Assembly: GCF_010723735.1 (NCBI RefSeq)
Contig: NZ_BLLB01000002.1
Location: 4,278,001-4,342,000, forward strand
DNA length: 64,000 nucleotides
Direction of reading: 5' to 3'
DNA from: Mycolicibacterium hippocampi
Lineage (GTDB): Bacteria > Actinomycetota > Actinomycetes > Mycobacteriales > Mycobacteriaceae
Shown piece by piece: positions 26,539-35,316 of this stretch. A program made the position numbers and the translations under genes. The notes under the pieces are model-generated. The model was not told where the DNA came from. It searched no databases and was given only the letters and a program-made list of their open reading frames with translations. The first letter of the stretch is position 1. Each line of letters begins with the position of its first letter.

Positions 26539-27123
26539 ATGGAGGCAAAAGACGAGGACAGCGTGGATCTCCGGGTGCGGCGCCGACTGCGCGAACTACG
26601 GCAGCAGCGGGGCATGACGCTCGACGACGTCGCCGGCAGGTCCAACATCGACGTCTCCACGCTCAGCCGGTTGGAATCCGGCAAGCGCCGCCTTGCCCTC
26701 GACCACCTGCCCCGGTTGGCCGCTGCACTGTCGGTGAGCACCGACGAGTTGCTCAGCGCCCCCGAAGCGCCCGACCCGCGGGTGCGAGGGGGTGCACACA
26801 CCCGTCATCTGGTCACCTACTGGCCGTTGACCCGCCAGGGCCCGGCAGGCGGACTCCACGCGTTCAAACTGCGGGTCAGCGCGCGGCGGCGCACCCCACC
26901 CGCCGAGCTACCGGTTCACGAAGGGCACGACTGGATGTACGTGCTGTCCGGGCGGCTTCGGTTGATCCTCGGTGACCGTGACTTCGTCATCGAACCCGGT
27001 GAGGCCGTGGAGTTCTCGACGTGGACGCCGCACTGGTTCGGCGTCGTCGACGGCCCGGTGGAAGCGATCGCGCTGTTCGGCGCACACGGTGAACGGGCAC
27101 ACCTGCACACTGATCACAGGTAG
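26539..27123 (+). CDS. XRE-family regulator with C-terminal cupin sensor
   Basis: 194 aa. N-terminal Cro/CI helix-turn-helix (RRLRELRQQRGMTLDDVAGRSNIDVSTLSRLESGKRRL), then a cupin domain with metal-type motifs (PVHEGHDWMYVLSGRLRLILG and PGEAVEFSTWTPHWFGV). It is divergent from the flavoprotein-methyltransferase pair with 46 bp between starts, so it probably regulates them in response to a small molecule bound by the cupin. ATG 26539 begins just before the HTH; ATG 26521 would add 6 residues. The 3' end overlaps the convergent RNase H gene by 10 bp. Confidence 0.9.
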   Translation: MEAKDEDSVDLRVRRRLRELRQQRGMTLDDVAGRSNIDVSTLSRLESGKRRLALDHLPRLAAALSVSTDELLSAPEAPDPRVRGGAHTRHLVTYWPLTRQGPAGGLHAFKLRVSARRRTPPAELPVHEGHDWMYVLSGRLRLILGDRDFVIEPGEAVEFSTWTPHWFGVVDGPVEAIALFGAHGERAHLHTDHR

Positions 27124-28241
27124 GCGGTCTGATTGACCAGCCGCACCGATGCCGCGCCGTCCGGATAGAACTCGGCGATCGACAGCGATGCGAGGTCGAG
27201 GTGCAGCCGGTACAGAATCGCCGGACCGGCATCGAGCGCCACTCGCAACAGGGTCTTGATCGGCGTCACGTGCGAGACCACCAGGACCGTCTGGCCACTG
27301 TGTTCGGCAACGATCCGCTGCTGGGCGCTGCGTACCCGGGTGGCGACGGCGTCGAAGCTCTCCCCGCCCGGCGGCGGCACCGAGGTGTCGCGCAGCCAGC
27401 TGCGGTGCAGCTCCGGATCGCGCTCGGCGGCTTCGCCGAATGTGAGTCCTTCCCACGCACCGAAGTCGGTCTCGATCAGGTCCTCGTCGACCACGACGTC
27501 GAGGCCCAACTTCCCGGCGGCTGCCGAGGCGGTGTCGTGAGCCCGCCGCAACGGAGAGGACACGACGGCGGCGATGCCGCCGTTCATCCCGAGGTACTGC
27601 GCGGCCGCCTCCGCCTGCCGTGCACCGAGATCGGTCAGCTCCGGGTTGCCCCGTCCGGAGTAGCGGCGCTGGACCGACAGTTCGGTCTGCCCGTGACGAA
27701 GGAGCAGCAACCGGGTCGGCGCTCCGGAGGCACCCGTCCATCCGGCCGGGTTGGTCACGACTGCCGTGCTGGCCGAAAGGGGGTCGGCGACTTTCGCGAC
27801 TTCTGCGACGTCGGTGCCTGTCGGGGCATCGACGATGCCTGCGGCGGCATCCATGGCCTCGTTGGCCAGCCGGTCGGCGTGGCTGTTCTCGGCCCGCGGG
27901 ATCCACTTGTAGGTGATGCGATCGAACTTTCGAGCGATGTCTTTCGCCTGCTGATGCAGCGGCGCGAGGTCGGGGTGCTTGACCCGCCAGCGCCCCGCCA
28001 TCTGCTCGACCAACAGCTTGGAGTCCAGGCAGACCTCGACCTCGGTCGCGCCGACGCCGACCGCCTCCTCGAGACCTGCGATCAAGCCGCGGTATTCGGC
28101 GACGTTGTTGGTCGCCCTGCCGATAGCCGACTTGGCTTCCGCGAGAAGTGTTTTCCGGTCATCCGACCACACCACCGCACCGTAGCCCGCGGGCCCGGGA
28201 TTGCCACGGGAGCCTCCGTCAGCCTCGACCCGCACCCTCAC
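27114..28241 (-). CDS. Bifunctional RNase HI / histidine phosphatase
   Basis: 375 aa. Residues 1-140 form an RNase HI domain with the catalytic acids in VEADGGSRGNPGPAGYG, NNVAEYRGLIAGLE, CLDSKLLVEQM and AENSHADRLANEAM. After a linker of about 40 residues a phosphoglycerate-mutase-type domain carries LLLRHGQTELSVQRRYSG (catalytic His) and VSHVTPIKTLL. The family degrades RNA:DNA hybrids, and the second domain has acid or alpha-ribazole-phosphate phosphatase activity. GTG 28241 overlaps the upstream zinc-ribbon stop (GTGA) and yields the expected N-terminus. Equivalent to M. tuberculosis Rv2228c. Confidence 0.95.
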   Translation of the reverse strand: MRVRVEADGGSRGNPGPAGYGAVVWSDDRKTLLAEAKSAIGRATNNVAEYRGLIAGLEEAVGVGATEVEVCLDSKLLVEQMAGRWRVKHPDLAPLHQQAKDIARKFDRITYKWIPRAENSHADRLANEAMDAAAGIVDAPTGTDVAEVAKVADPLSASTAVVTNPAGWTGASGAPTRLLLLRHGQTELSVQRRYSGRGNPELTDLGARQAEAAAQYLGMNGGIAAVVSSPLRRAHDTASAAAGKLGLDVVVDEDLIETDFGAWEGLTFGEAAERDPELHRSWLRDTSVPPPGGESFDAVATRVRSAQQRIVAEHSGQTVLVVSHVTPIKTLLRVALDAGPAILYRLHLDLASLSIAEFYPDGAASVRLVNQTAYL

Positions 28242-28975
28242 GCGTGCGAACCCTTGACCCGCAACAGGATCGCCGAGCACTCCGGGCAGCGCAGCACCTC
28301 GTCGTCGTCGGCCGCGGCGATCCGCGCCAGCTCACCTCTGTCGATCTCGATCCGGCAGGCGCCGCAGCGCCGGCCCTGCAGAGCCCCGGCACCCACTCCC
28401 CCGCGGGCACGCTGACGCTCATACGCCGCGATCAGGCCCTCGTCGATCCCGGCGACGAGATCGTCACGGCGGGAGAGGGATTGGTGCTGCAACTGAGTGA
28501 GCTGGCTGCGGGCATCGTCACACACCCGCTGAGCATCGCTCAGCGCGCTCTGCAACACGTCGATGTCGGCCAGAGCACGTTCCTGCTCGGCGGCCAACTC
28601 CTCCCGGCGCTCCATCACCTCCAGCAGCGAGTCCTCCAGGCTGGCCTGGCGCCGCTGAAGGGTTTCGAGCTCGTGCTGCAGCTCGGTGAGCTGCTTGGCG
28701 TCCACGGTCCCGCCATCGAGCAGGGAGCGGTCGCGATCCTCCCGCTGCCGTACTCCGTCGATCTCGGTCTCGAACTTCGCTATGTGGGCGTCGATGTCGG
28801 CGAGAGCGAGCTGCAATGCGGCAAGGCGGTCGTTGGCCTCCTGGTGCGCGCTCTGGGCCTCGTCCAGCGCCCGCTGCTCGGTGAGGTTCTTGGTCCGATG
28901 CTGGATCCGCGAGATCTCGGCATCCAGCTCCGCCAACTCGAGTAGCGACTGCTGTTGTGTCACATCAGCTTTCAT
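28238..28975 (-). CDS. Coiled-coil zinc-ribbon protein (Rv2229c-like)
   Basis: 245 aa. A long helical coiled coil (about residues 1-190, rich in Glu, Gln and Leu) is followed by a C-terminal zinc ribbon with two CxxC pairs (RRCGACRIEI and LRCPECSAIL). ATG 28975 overlaps the stop of the Nif3 gene (ATGA), and its own stop overlaps the start of the RNase H gene (GTGA), so three genes are translated as a chain. The domain pairing suggests nucleic-acid binding or a scaffold role. The function is not established. Confidence 0.92.
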   Translation of the reverse strand: MKADVTQQQSLLELAELDAEISRIQHRTKNLTEQRALDEAQSAHQEANDRLAALQLALADIDAHIAKFETEIDGVRQREDRDRSLLDGGTVDAKQLTELQHELETLQRRQASLEDSLLEVMERREELAAEQERALADIDVLQSALSDAQRVCDDARSQLTQLQHQSLSRRDDLVAGIDEGLIAAYERQRARGGVGAGALQGRRCGACRIEIDRGELARIAAADDDEVLRCPECSAILLRVKGSHA

Positions 28976-30099
28976 GTACAGCTTCCTTCGACGTTCCATG
29001 GGTCGGTGCGTACGTCGGATACCGTGACCGGCAGCGACGCACCGAAGTGGTTGCGCAACAGTTGAGCCGCCTGGTGGCACCAGGGGAATTCGCTGGCCCA
29101 GTGCGCGACGTCGACCAGAGCGACGTCGGAGACCCGCCGGTGCTCGTCGGCGGGATGATGGCGCAGGTCGGCGGTGACGTAGGCCTGCACCCCGGCGGCG
29201 GCGACCTCGGCGAGCAACGAGTCACCCGCGCCGCCACACAACGCGACCCGCGACACCGGTGCCGAGGCATCCCCCGACGCGCGCACCCCCCACGACGTCG
29301 CGGGAAGCGCGTCACGGACCCGGGCCACGAACGCCGACAGCGGTTCGGGCTCCGGAAGCGTCGCGATGCGTCCCAGCCCCACCTCACCGGTGGTCACCGC
29401 GAGTTCGATCACGTCGAATGCGGGCTCCTCGTAGGGATGCGCACCGCGTAGACCGGTCAGCACCGCGGTCCGCCGGGACACCGGGGCGACCATCTCGATC
29501 CGGTCCTCGGTCACTCGTTCGACGGTGCCGACCGTCCCGATCGCGGGCGTCGCGCCGTCCTCGGGTAGGAACTCACCGGTGCCGCCGACGCTCCAACTGC
29601 ACTGTGAGTAGTCGCCGATCTGTCCGGCGCCGGCCGCGAACATCGCCGCGCGCACCGAGTCGGCGTTCGCCGGCGGTACGAACACCACCCACTTGTCCAG
29701 GGCCGGCCCGGTCGGCAACGGGGAGAGCACGTCGGTCACCTCCAGGTCCAACGCGTCGGCCAGTGCGTCAGACACCCCGGGGGACGCGCTGTCTGCGTTG
29801 GTGTGCGCGGTGAACAGGGCGCGCCCGGTGCGGATCATCGAGTGGATCAGAGCGCCCTTGGCGGAATCAGCGGCCACCGAGTCCACGCCGCGCAACAGCA
29901 GCGGATGATGCGCCAGCAGGAGCCCGCGCTCGGGCACCTGCGCCAGCACAGCCGGTGTCGCGTCGACGGCGATCGTCACCGTCTCGACTTCTTCTGCCGG
30001 GTCGCCGCAGACCAGGCCGACCGAGTCCCAGCTCTGGGCGAATCGAGGGGGGTAGGCCGCATCGAGCACTTCGATGACGTCCGCGAGCCGGACCGTCAT
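28972..30099 (-). CDS. Nif3-like dinuclear metal center protein
   Basis: 375 aa from ATG 30099. Nif3/YbgI (NGG1-interacting factor 3) family, often annotated as GTP cyclohydrolase type 2. Metal-ligand motifs are RGLLLAHHPLLLRG (His pair), TAHTNADSASPGV and, at the C-terminus, ADLRHHPADEHR. The inserted central domain (about residues 130-230) is the PII-like insertion found in longer family members. It is the first gene of the nif3, zinc-ribbon, RNase H operon. The M. tuberculosis order has a cobC-like aminotransferase gene next to it (Rv2231c, from memory); none is seen here. Confidence 0.93.
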   Translation of the reverse strand: MTVRLADVIEVLDAAYPPRFAQSWDSVGLVCGDPAEEVETVTIAVDATPAVLAQVPERGLLLAHHPLLLRGVDSVAADSAKGALIHSMIRTGRALFTAHTNADSASPGVSDALADALDLEVTDVLSPLPTGPALDKWVVFVPPANADSVRAAMFAAGAGQIGDYSQCSWSVGGTGEFLPEDGATPAIGTVGTVERVTEDRIEMVAPVSRRTAVLTGLRGAHPYEEPAFDVIELAVTTGEVGLGRIATLPEPEPLSAFVARVRDALPATSWGVRASGDASAPVSRVALCGGAGDSLLAEVAAAGVQAYVTADLRHHPADEHRRVSDVALVDVAHWASEFPWCHQAAQLLRNHFGASLPVTVSDVRTDPWNVEGSCT

Positions 30100-30190
30100 T
30101 GCGTCACCCCGAACAGGGAACTGCATCGACTTGCCACATCACGACACTAGTGCGGGTCGGCCCCGGCCAGGCATCAGGGACAATGGAGCC

Positions 30191-30880
30191 GTGACAGACA
30201 CGCTGGACAGCACGCAGAACTCGGCGCAGGTGAGCCGCGGCGATCTGGTGATCTTCGATCTGGACGGCACGTTGACCGATTCGGCCGAGGGCATCGTCGC
30301 CAGTTTCCGCCACGCGCTGCAGACCGTCGGCGCCGCCGTGCCGGACGGTGACCTGGTCAGCCGGATCGTCGGCCCACCTATGCACCACACGCTGCGGGAG
30401 ATGGGCCTCGGAGAGCACGCCGACGCGGCGATCGCCGCCTACCGCGCCGACTACACGAGCCGTGGCTGGTCGATGAACCGCCCGTTCGCCGGGATCCCCG
30501 CGCTGCTCGCCGACCTGCAGAGCGCCGGCGTCCGGCTGGCCGTGGCCACCTCGAAGGCCGAGCCGACTGCGCGGCGCATCCTCGCCCACTTCGGCCTCGA
30601 CACCTGGTTCGAGGTGATCGCGGGGGCCAGCGTCGACGGTAGCCGGGCGTCCAAGGCCGACGTGGTGGCGCATGCACTGGCGCAGCTCGCGCCTCTCCCG
30701 GACCGGGTGATGATGGTCGGCGACCGGTCCCATGACGTCGAGGGGGCCGCCGCCCACGGCATCGGCACCATCGTCGTCGGCTGGGGCTACGGGCGCGCCG
30801 ACTTCACCGCCGACGACAGCCCCCGGGCACAGGCGCACGTCGCCGACGTCGACGACCTACGGGAGGCGTTGGGTGTCTGA
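30191..30880 (+). CDS. ptkA: HAD-fold protein PtkA (tyrosine kinase A orthologue)
   Basis: 229 aa from GTG 30191. HAD-superfamily motifs: FDLDGTLTDS (motif I with both Asp), VATSKAEPT (motif II), KADVV and MMVGDRSHDVEGA (motifs III and IV). By sequence it looks like a phosphoglycolate-phosphatase type hydrolase. The M. tuberculosis orthologue in the same position (Rv2232) has been described as tyrosine kinase PtkA acting on PtpA, and the gene here overlaps ptpA by 8 nt, which supports orthology. The M. tuberculosis protein has a longer N-terminus. Confidence 0.88.
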   Translation: MTDTLDSTQNSAQVSRGDLVIFDLDGTLTDSAEGIVASFRHALQTVGAAVPDGDLVSRIVGPPMHHTLREMGLGEHADAAIAAYRADYTSRGWSMNRPFAGIPALLADLQSAGVRLAVATSKAEPTARRILAHFGLDTWFEVIAGASVDGSRASKADVVAHALAQLAPLPDRVMMVGDRSHDVEGAAAHGIGTIVVGWGYGRADFTADDSPRAQAHVADVDDLREALGV

Positions 30881-31373
30881 CGCTGCGGTCCTCCACATCA
30901 CTTTCATCTGCTCGGGCAACATCTGCCGCAGCCCGATGGCAGAGAAGATGTTCGCCCACCAGATCGGCGAGCGTGGCCTGGCCGACGTGGTGCGGGTCAC
31001 CAGCGCGGGCACCGGTCACTGGCATGAGGGCGAACCCGCCGACCGCCGTGCCGGGCAGGTGCTGCGCGGCCACGGCTACCCGACCGCGCATCGCGCCGCT
31101 CAGATCGGTGACGACCACCTGTCGGCCGATCTGGTGGTGGCGCTGGGCCGAAACCATTTCCGCATGCTGCAGCACCTGGGGGTGCAGGCCGACCGGCTGC
31201 GGTTGCTGCGGTCCTTCGACCCGAGGTCGGGGGCACATGTCGACGACGTGGAGGATCCCTACTACGGCACCCACGACGACTTCGAAGACGTCTTCGCGGT
31301 GATCGACGCGTCGCTGCCCGGCTTGCACGCCTGGGTGGACGAGTGGCTGGCCGACCGGGAACAGGTGAGCTGA
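30873..31373 (+). CDS. ptpA: Low-molecular-weight protein tyrosine phosphatase
   Basis: 166 aa. The P-loop CX5R is CSGNICRSP with nucleophile Cys13 and Arg19, and the general-acid Asp lies in VEDPYYGTHDDF, complete for the family. The GTG start 30873 is preceded by GGGAGG and lies within the end of ptkA (8-nt overlap). In M. tuberculosis the secreted PtpA interferes with macrophage phagosome maturation; in a fast grower the role may be different. The SURF1 gene starts 2 bp after its stop, so ptkA-ptpA-SURF1 is one unit. Confidence 0.96.
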   Translation: MSDAAVLHITFICSGNICRSPMAEKMFAHQIGERGLADVVRVTSAGTGHWHEGEPADRRAGQVLRGHGYPTAHRAAQIGDDHLSADLVVALGRNHFRMLQHLGVQADRLRLLRSFDPRSGAHVDDVEDPYYGTHDDFEDVFAVIDASLPGLHAWVDEWLADREQVS

Positions 31374-31375
31374 CC

Positions 31376-32230
31376 ATGCGTCGCTGGGCGTTCCTGCTGC
31401 GGCCGCAGTGGCTGGCGTTGTACGTGGTGGTGGCGGCGTTCGCCTACCTGTGCTTCACCGTGCTGGCGCCGTGGCAGCTGGGCAAGAACACCGCGACGTC
31501 GCGGGAGAACGCGCAGATCGCGAGCTCGCTGGAAGCCGAACCGGTCCCGGTGACGACGGTTCTGCCGCAGCAGGATTCCGCCGCCCCCGACGAGCAGTGG
31601 CACAGGGTGACGGCCACCGGACGCTACCTGGCCGAGGGGCAGGTCCTGGCCAGGCTGCGGGTCATCGACGGCGAGCCCGCGTTCGAGGTGCTGGCCCCGT
31701 TCGCAGTGGAGGGCGGGCCGACCGTGCTCGTCGACCGCGGCTACGTGCGCCCCGTCGAGGGTTCGCAGGTGCCGGCCATCGAGCCGCCGCCCGCCGGGAC
31801 CGTGACGATCACCGCCCGACTCCGCGACCCCGAAGGCGTCGCCGTGGGAAAGGACCCGTTCCTGGCTGACGACATCCAGCAGGTCTACTCGATCAACACC
31901 GGCCAGATCTCCGACCTCACCGGTGTCCCGCTGGCGGGCTCATACCTGCAACTGGTCGACGGTCAGCCCGGCGGCCTGGGCGTCATCCCGCTGCCCCATC
32001 TCGACGCCGGACCGTTCCTGTCCTACGGCATCCAGTGGATCGCGTTCGGGATCATCGCGCCGATCGGCGTCGGCTACTTCGTGTACTCCGAACTACAGGT
32101 GCGACGTCGGGAGAAGGCCGCAGCCACGGCGACGGCCGAGGCCGCCTCGGCACGAGACGCCGCCGGTGAACCCGCGCTACCGGTCACGGCAGAGGAGAAA
32201 CTCGCCGACCGCTACGGGAAGCGACGCTGA
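31376..32230 (+). CDS. SURF1 family cytochrome oxidase assembly protein
   Basis: 284 aa membrane protein involved in heme-copper oxidase assembly. It has the SURF1 topology: an N-terminal transmembrane helix (WLALYVVVAAFAYLCFTVLAPWQLG, shown in part by LAPWQLGKN), a periplasmic domain with the VLVDRGYVRP signature, and a C-terminal helix (YGIQWIAFGIIAPIGVGYFVY region). ATG 31376 begins MRRWAFLLRPQW, typical for actinobacteria. The C-terminus is an Ala/Glu-rich tail. Its last 47 bp overlap the convergent cobD gene. Confidence 0.93.
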   Translation: MRRWAFLLRPQWLALYVVVAAFAYLCFTVLAPWQLGKNTATSRENAQIASSLEAEPVPVTTVLPQQDSAAPDEQWHRVTATGRYLAEGQVLARLRVIDGEPAFEVLAPFAVEGGPTVLVDRGYVRPVEGSQVPAIEPPPAGTVTITARLRDPEGVAVGKDPFLADDIQQVYSINTGQISDLTGVPLAGSYLQLVDGQPGGLGVIPLPHLDAGPFLSYGIQWIAFGIIAPIGVGYFVYSELQVRRREKAAATATAEAASARDAAGEPALPVTAEEKLADRYGKRR

Positions 32231-33146
32231 CCGCCGCGACCGCGGCAGCCACCTGAACGGCGCGCGACAACCGCACCGCCCGGACGAGATCTGCAGCCTC
32301 CGGGGCCGCGCCGTCACCGAGCGTCGGCCGGATCTCCAGCTCGTGGGCGTACTGCGTGGGACCACCGAGACGCACCCCGAGAGCGCCGGCGAAGGTAGCC
32401 TCCGCGACCCCGGCGTTCGGGCTCGGGTGTTTACGCGCGTCCCGTCGCCAGGCCCGCACCGCGGCCACCGGCGACCCCCCGACCACAGGGGCGCACACGG
32501 CGACCAGCACGCCGGTGAGCCGAGCGCCGGCGAGGTTGACGAGATCATCGAAACGAGCTGCGGCCCAACCGAACCGGGCATACCGCGGGGAACGGTTGCC
32601 GATCATCGCGTCCAATGTGTTGGCGGCTCGGTACACCAGCACTGCGGGCGTGCCCCCGACTGCCGCCCACACCAGTGGGCTGACCTGGGCATCGGAGGTG
32701 TTCTCGGCGATGGACTCCAGCGCCGCACGGGCCAAACCCGGCGGGTCCAGAACCGCGGGGTCACGGCCGCACAGCGACGGCAGCAGCCGGCGCGCTCCTT
32801 CGATGTCATCGGCCTGCAGCAAGCCGGCCATCTGGTCACCGGTCCGGCACAGGGTCGTCCCGCCCAGCGCGACGAACGTCGCGGCCGCGACACACGCCGC
32901 CTCTCGCAGCGCGCCGCGGCCGCCCGCCCGTTCGGCGAGGGCTCCCAGGGCGGCGACGGCGGCCAGCAGTCCGGCGCTGTGCACGACACCCGCGGCCCGG
33001 CTGTCTGAATAGCTGTGCCGTTCCAAAGCCGCTGCACCGCTGCCGAACAGCGCGACCGGGTGAGCGCGCCGCGGATCGCCGAACACCGCGTCGGCCGCGA
33101 CACCCGCGACGACGCCCGCGGCACGGGCCCCTATGAAAAGCACCAC
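32184..33146 (-). CDS. cobD: Adenosylcobinamide-phosphate synthase CobD
   Basis: Cobalamin pathway membrane enzyme that attaches aminopropanol to adenosylcobyric acid. 320 aa with several hydrophobic segments and family motifs DAVFGDPRRAHPVALFG, ESIAENTSDAQVSPLVWAAVGGTPAVLVYRAANTLD (given here in part: ENTSDAQVSPL, YRAANTLDAM) and SPNAGVAEATFAGALGV. Its 3' end overlaps SURF1 by 47 bp in convergent orientation, so the transcripts are mutually antisense at their ends. Divergent from an amidohydrolase gene. Confidence 0.95.
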   Translation of the reverse strand: MVLFIGARAAGVVAGVAADAVFGDPRRAHPVALFGSGAAALERHSYSDSRAAGVVHSAGLLAAVAALGALAERAGGRGALREAACVAAATFVALGGTTLCRTGDQMAGLLQADDIEGARRLLPSLCGRDPAVLDPPGLARAALESIAENTSDAQVSPLVWAAVGGTPAVLVYRAANTLDAMIGNRSPRYARFGWAAARFDDLVNLAGARLTGVLVAVCAPVVGGSPVAAVRAWRRDARKHPSPNAGVAEATFAGALGVRLGGPTQYAHELEIRPTLGDGAAPEAADLVRAVRLSRAVQVAAAVAAVSVASRSGRRVSPLP

Positions 33147-33206
33147 GGCAGCGTCTCACAGCACGAATCGCCCAAAGCCGCGAGGTTCAGCTGTCACACT
33201 GTGCGC

Positions 33207-34916
33207 ATGGGCGATGTGATCTTGACCGCAGCAACGATCATCACCATGGACGACGCCACCCCGCGGGCTCAGGCGGTGGCCGTCTCCGGCGGCCAGATCG
33301 CCGCGGTGGGCAGCCTCGAGGACTGCCGGGCGGCACTCCCCGACGCCGAAGTGGTCGACACCGGGGCCGCTGCGCTGGCACCGGGATTTGTTGAGCCACA
33401 CGGTCATCCGCTGATCAGCGGGGTGGCCACCCAGGCCCCGGCCCGGTCCATCGCGCCGTGGGACGCGGCGAGCTGGGCCGACGTGCAGAAGGTCTTCGCC
33501 GACGCGATCGCCACCACCGATCCGCAAACCCCACTGTGGTTCACCGGCTACGACGCCCTCCTGCATGGCCACCCGGCGCCCAAGGCCGACGAACTCGACG
33601 CCATCTTCGGCGACCGGGTCACGGTGATCACCGACAACTCGGGGCACGGCGTGTACTTCAACTCGGCGACGATCAGGCTCCACGGTTGGGACACCGACCC
33701 GCCCGCCGACCCGGTCGCGTCGCACTACGGCCGCAACGCCGACGGATCGCTGAACGGTCAGGGCTTCGAGTTGCCGGTGGTCACGGCGGTGGTCGGGCCG
33801 TTGATGGCCCAGATGGGCGACCCACTGCTGTCGGGCGCCCACTACTACGCGCTGATGTCACGCGGCGGCTACACCTCGACCTCCGACATGACCTACGACC
33901 CGAAGTTCGCCGCCGGCTACGAGGCGCTGGCAGCGGCGCCGTCGTGCCCGCTGCGGGTCAGCATGTGGGAGATGTCGATCACCGACACCTATTCGGAGAC
34001 AACCACTTTCACCGCCGGCGAGGCCTGGCTGACTAAGGCGGGCGTCAAGCTGTGGACCGACGGCTCACCGTGGGTGGGCAACATCGCGATCTCGTTTCCC
34101 TACCTGGACACCGAGGCCACCCGCACGGCCGGGATCGACCCGGCCACCGCGGGTGGTGCCGAGTCGATGAACTACTCTCGCGCGCAGCTCGACGAGATCC
34201 TCGACCACGCCGCACCGAAGGGCTGGCAGATGGCGTTCCACGCCAACGGCGACCTGGCCCTGGACCTCGCGCTGGACGCCTACGAGAACGCGCTGCACCG
34301 GCACTCCCTGATGGGAACCGACCATCGCTGGCGGCTGGAGCACTGCGGTGCCGGCACCCGCGCACACTTCGACCGGGCCGCCCGGCTGGGCGTCCACGTG
34401 TCGTTGGCGCCGTTCCAGTACTACTACTGGGGAGAACTGCTCGACGGCGCGATGTTCGACAGCGAGCACGGTGCCCGCTGGGCCGCGTTCGCCGACGCCG
34501 TCGCCTCCGGGGCGTGCGTGTCGCTGCACAACGACGGATCGGTGTCGCCGCCCCTACCGGTCGTCAACATCGCCACCGCAGTCACCCGGCGCACCCGCAA
34601 CGGCACCGTGCACGGCGCCGATCAGGCGATCTCGCTGGATCAGGCGTGGCGCGCCCAGACCATCAACGCGGCCCGCACGCTGCGTCGAGAGCATCTGGTC
34701 GGGTCCATCGCGCCGGGCAAGCTGGCCGATTTCGTCGAGCTGACCGCCGACCCGTGGACCGTGGAGCCGGCCGAGCTGATCGACGCGGTGCGGGTGAGCG
34801 GGACCTGGCTGGGCGGGCGCCGGGTCGACCTCGACGAGTTCCTCACCGCCGTCGGAGGCGGCGACAACGCCGAGCATGCGCACCTGGCCGAGCGCAGCGC
34901 ACCGGGCTGCTGCTGA
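33207..34916 (+). CDS. YtcJ-type amidohydrolase (cytosolic)
   Basis: 569 aa metal-dependent hydrolase without a signal peptide. It begins MGDVILTAATIITMDD; the metal HxH is in GFVEPHGHPLISG, further ligands lie in FHANGDLALDLAL and RLEHCGAGT, and the catalytic Asp region is SLHNDGSVSPPLP. A GSIAPGKLADFVELTADP stretch ends the catalytic part, and a short Cys-containing tail (PGCC) follows. It is a distant relative of the Tat lipoprotein at 2371. Substrate unknown. ATG 33207 sits 60 bp from the divergent cobD start. Confidence 0.88.
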   Translation: MGDVILTAATIITMDDATPRAQAVAVSGGQIAAVGSLEDCRAALPDAEVVDTGAAALAPGFVEPHGHPLISGVATQAPARSIAPWDAASWADVQKVFADAIATTDPQTPLWFTGYDALLHGHPAPKADELDAIFGDRVTVITDNSGHGVYFNSATIRLHGWDTDPPADPVASHYGRNADGSLNGQGFELPVVTAVVGPLMAQMGDPLLSGAHYYALMSRGGYTSTSDMTYDPKFAAGYEALAAAPSCPLRVSMWEMSITDTYSETTTFTAGEAWLTKAGVKLWTDGSPWVGNIAISFPYLDTEATRTAGIDPATAGGAESMNYSRAQLDEILDHAAPKGWQMAFHANGDLALDLALDAYENALHRHSLMGTDHRWRLEHCGAGTRAHFDRAARLGVHVSLAPFQYYYWGELLDGAMFDSEHGARWAAFADAVASGACVSLHNDGSVSPPLPVVNIATAVTRRTRNGTVHGADQAISLDQAWRAQTINAARTLRREHLVGSIAPGKLADFVELTADPWTVEPAELIDAVRVSGTWLGGRRVDLDEFLTAVGGGDNAEHAHLAERSAPGCC

Positions 34917-34935
34917 ACATCCGAAGGGGCCGGGG

Positions 34936-35232
34936 TCACTCGGATCCGGTGCCGTGAACAGCGGCAAGAAGCACCAGGTTTGTCAGTAGGACCAGTACGC
35001 CCAGACAGGCGCCGAGCACGGCATCCCACCGGCTGGGAGCCAGACCCCGGTCGTATCGGTCGAATCCGATGAGGCCGGCGATGACCGCGCCGATGGCAGC
35101 GGGAATGGTGACGAACTCCCCCACGACGGGGACGAACATGAGCGCGGTCGCCAGCACCCCGAGGATCAGGGCGAGGTGTCCAGCACCGCCGGGCGGCGAT
35201 GGCCTCGGCGTGTTGAGTGACCGCGTCGTCAC
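34936..35232 (-). CDS. Small hypothetical membrane protein
   Basis: 98 aa. A Pro-rich N-terminus is followed by two or three hydrophobic segments (LALILGVLATALMFVPVVG; IPAAIGAVIAGLIGFDRY; LGACLGVLVLLTNLVLLAAV). The middle resembles the short repeat of DUF4190-like small membrane proteins, but no family is firmly recognised. It converges on the amidohydrolase with a 19-bp gap. The tRNA-Val gene lies upstream on the same strand. No function can be assigned. Confidence 0.7.
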   Translation of the reverse strand: MTTRSLNTPRPSPPGGAGHLALILGVLATALMFVPVVGEFVTIPAAIGAVIAGLIGFDRYDRGLAPSRWDAVLGACLGVLVLLTNLVLLAAVHGTGSE

Positions 35233-35316
35233 ACGTGTTCGCGCTCAGGCAACAGTGTCTCCGAAGAACACCGCACCAAGGCTACCGACACATACCCCGA
35301 CCGGCGGGCCGAACGA

